Shown: positions 62,281 through 64,000 of the stretch, in pieces | How positions within the stretch are numbered: the first letter of the stretch is position 1 | Layout: each line of letters begins with the position of its first letter | NCBI RefSeq assembly: GCF_000002425.4 | Contig: NC_037260.1 | Span: 12,519,516 to 12,583,515, forward strand | Length of the DNA stretch: 64,000 bases | Origin: Physcomitrium patens | Lineage: Eukaryota; Streptophyta; Bryopsida; Funariales; Funariaceae | Direction: 5' to 3' | Notes under the pieces: model-generated | The model's database searches: none | What the model was told of the DNA's origin: nothing | What the model saw: only the letters and a program-made list of their open reading frames with translations | Made by a program: the position numbers and the translations under genes

Positions 62281-64000
62281 GGCAGACAAATTCTTAAACT
62301 AAATCATTATTGTAGCAAATGAGTTGATTTAGCAAATTTACCCAATCTTTTTTATAAGTTGTTTTGTATTAGATTATATTATTTTATCTATTAGCAATAA
62401 AAACTTCTAACATTTTAAAAAAACATTCATGTCAACCTAGTTCTTAATCAAACTTAAAGGTGTTATTTTTAATGTCTATTTAATTTATTTTTGAATTACA
62501 TTCAAAAGAAATTATATATGTGTATATATAATATTATTATATATATTTTTAAATTGATCATTATCTTTTAAGAAATTTAAATCTCAATATAATTCTAACT
62601 ATATTTAGTATTACTAAAATATGATTAAATTTAGTAAACTATGAATATTTTTAAATAGTCTTTTATATTTATATTTTAAAATTTATATTTTTATATTTTT
62701 ATTATATAATTTTACCAATGAAGAAGAATTTATTTTTAAAAATTTAATATTAATTAATCTTATGTTAGATTATTTTGAGGTGGATAAAAGTATAATATAA
62801 TCAATTATAAAATATTTTAATATAGTAATATAAATATATTGATTGTAAATAAATATTTATCTATATTTTAAAATTACTAATTATATAAAAATTATTTTTA
62901 AAATTATAATTTTTTTTGGATACTAATAAAAATAAAATTATTATTATTATTATTGGACCATTTAATTTTTGGTCATTTTTTACAAGATAAATTTAACCAT
63001 TTAGAATTATTTTAGCTTTATTCCAAAGTTTTAAAAATATTTTATGGCTTTAAAAGTATTATTTTTTTTATACTCTGATTTATTAGCTACAATTTTAAAT
63101 ATTTTAAAAAAACTGATAGATTGTCACTCTCATTTTATTGAGTAGACATTCCTCCATACTACACAACTCAGCATACATACATTGAAACTCTCATTTATAC
63201 CAAAACAATTTAGAATAAATTCACAATAACAGATTTTTGTGCAATGGCATATGGCATTTTTTTTATTTTTTATTCTTTAAATTTTTTTATTATATATTTC
63301 ATTGACTTATTACTAAAAAATATGTATTTTACAATCTTAGAATCAAATCGTATTTGTAGCTTAGATTTTCTTATTGTTTATAATCACATCAATTTTTTTA
63401 ATATTAACAATTTTTTAACTTCTTTGAATTTTCATCTTACTAATTAGAGCTTTATTTAGACATGTTTGAAGAGCCATATCTATATTATTGATTTTTTATA
63501 TTTTTTAATATTTTTAGTATTAATCGATTGTAAAATAATCCTAAAGTTATAAATCATTAATTCATTCTTTGATAGGCCTTATATCCATGATTGTCACAAA
63601 ATCTTTGATAATAAATTCTAAAAAATTATAATAACCATTCTACTCCTAAAATAAGATTGTTCAAACATTTTGATTGTTGGTCTTATTGATTGTTTAAGTT
63701 GGTCAATACAAGTGAATAATTTATCACTTTCTTACATCATAAAATTAGAGAATTTGAATTGCAAAAATTATACATCAAAATATTTATTTTAGTAAATATT
63801 TTGAGAATCTTTCAAACTTTTATCAGTGTTGTGAATAAATATGTACAAATTGCAATTCTGCAAAATAGCTTGTCAATATTTTGCAAAGATATTCAGTTTT
63901 AAGGTTTTAATATATTATATATATATATATATATATATAGATATGTGTGTGTGTGTCAAAAAATTAAATATCACAAGTTTCAATTACCAGATCATTTATA
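62281..64000. other. AT-rich non-coding block at the right edge
   Basis: Dense stops and many AT microsatellites (one at about 63914-63939 followed by GT units). No gene or named element was recognised. Confidence 0.5.

Overview
The window looks like nuclear DNA of a land plant, most likely a moss close to Physcomitrium patens. This is an inference, not a database match. It rests on five things: small multi-exon genes with GT-AG introns; plant-type genes (MLO, plastid-targeted ribosomal protein S10, membrane-anchored hexokinase, AAAP amino-acid transporter, DUF1771-SMR protein); blocks of near-50% GC genic DNA alternating sharply with very AT-rich blocks of decayed transposons; a Copia element with a compact single ORF; and relics of the 24-residue leucine-rich repeats that are abundant in that moss.

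Layout. 1-8.4 kb: a plus-strand gene for an HhH-GPD (endonuclease III-like) fold protein, split inside an exon by a complete, apparently very young Ty1/copia retrotransposon (2802-7884, LTRs identical by eye, 5-bp target duplication). 8.4-15.9 kb: mostly non-coding, with an AT-rich tract, a non-processed pseudogene of a Tousled-like kinase (11.1-12.8 kb) and a small 31-bp tandem array carrying DRE/CRT cores. 16.0-19.9 kb: a plus-strand DUF1771 + SMR gene in about 12 exons. 20.9-25.8 kb: a minus-strand MLO gene in about 17 exons with a histidine-rich tail. 26-28 kb: non-coding, with a GC-rich hairpin cluster. 28-32.8 kb: AT-rich, with a decayed leucine-rich-repeat array. 33.8-34.9 kb: a minus-strand two-exon gene for a small basic protein of unknown function, with a long imperfect hairpin just upstream. 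35-42.7 kb: a decayed Ty3/gypsy element on the minus strand. 43.3-46.2 kb: minus-strand hexokinase. 47.7-49.0 kb: minus-strand plastid ribosomal protein S10. 49.3-57.3 kb: AT-rich block with LTR-like relics and a decayed L1-type LINE. 57.9-60.5 kb: plus-strand GABA/proline-type amino-acid transporter. 60.8-64 kb: AT-rich, no gene seen.

Exon models were built by hand from reading frame, splice sites and family resemblance. In the interrupted gene, SMR, MLO, hexokinase, S10, transporter and small basic-protein models, exon phases agree and total coding length is a multiple of three. The genes do not form a pathway; they are ordinary independent eukaryotic loci. The strongest candidates for novelty are the fresh exon insertion with a half-tRNA-type primer site, the small basic-protein gene with its adjacent hairpin, and the DRE-core tandem array. 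I found no CRISPR array, rRNA or convincing tRNA gene.
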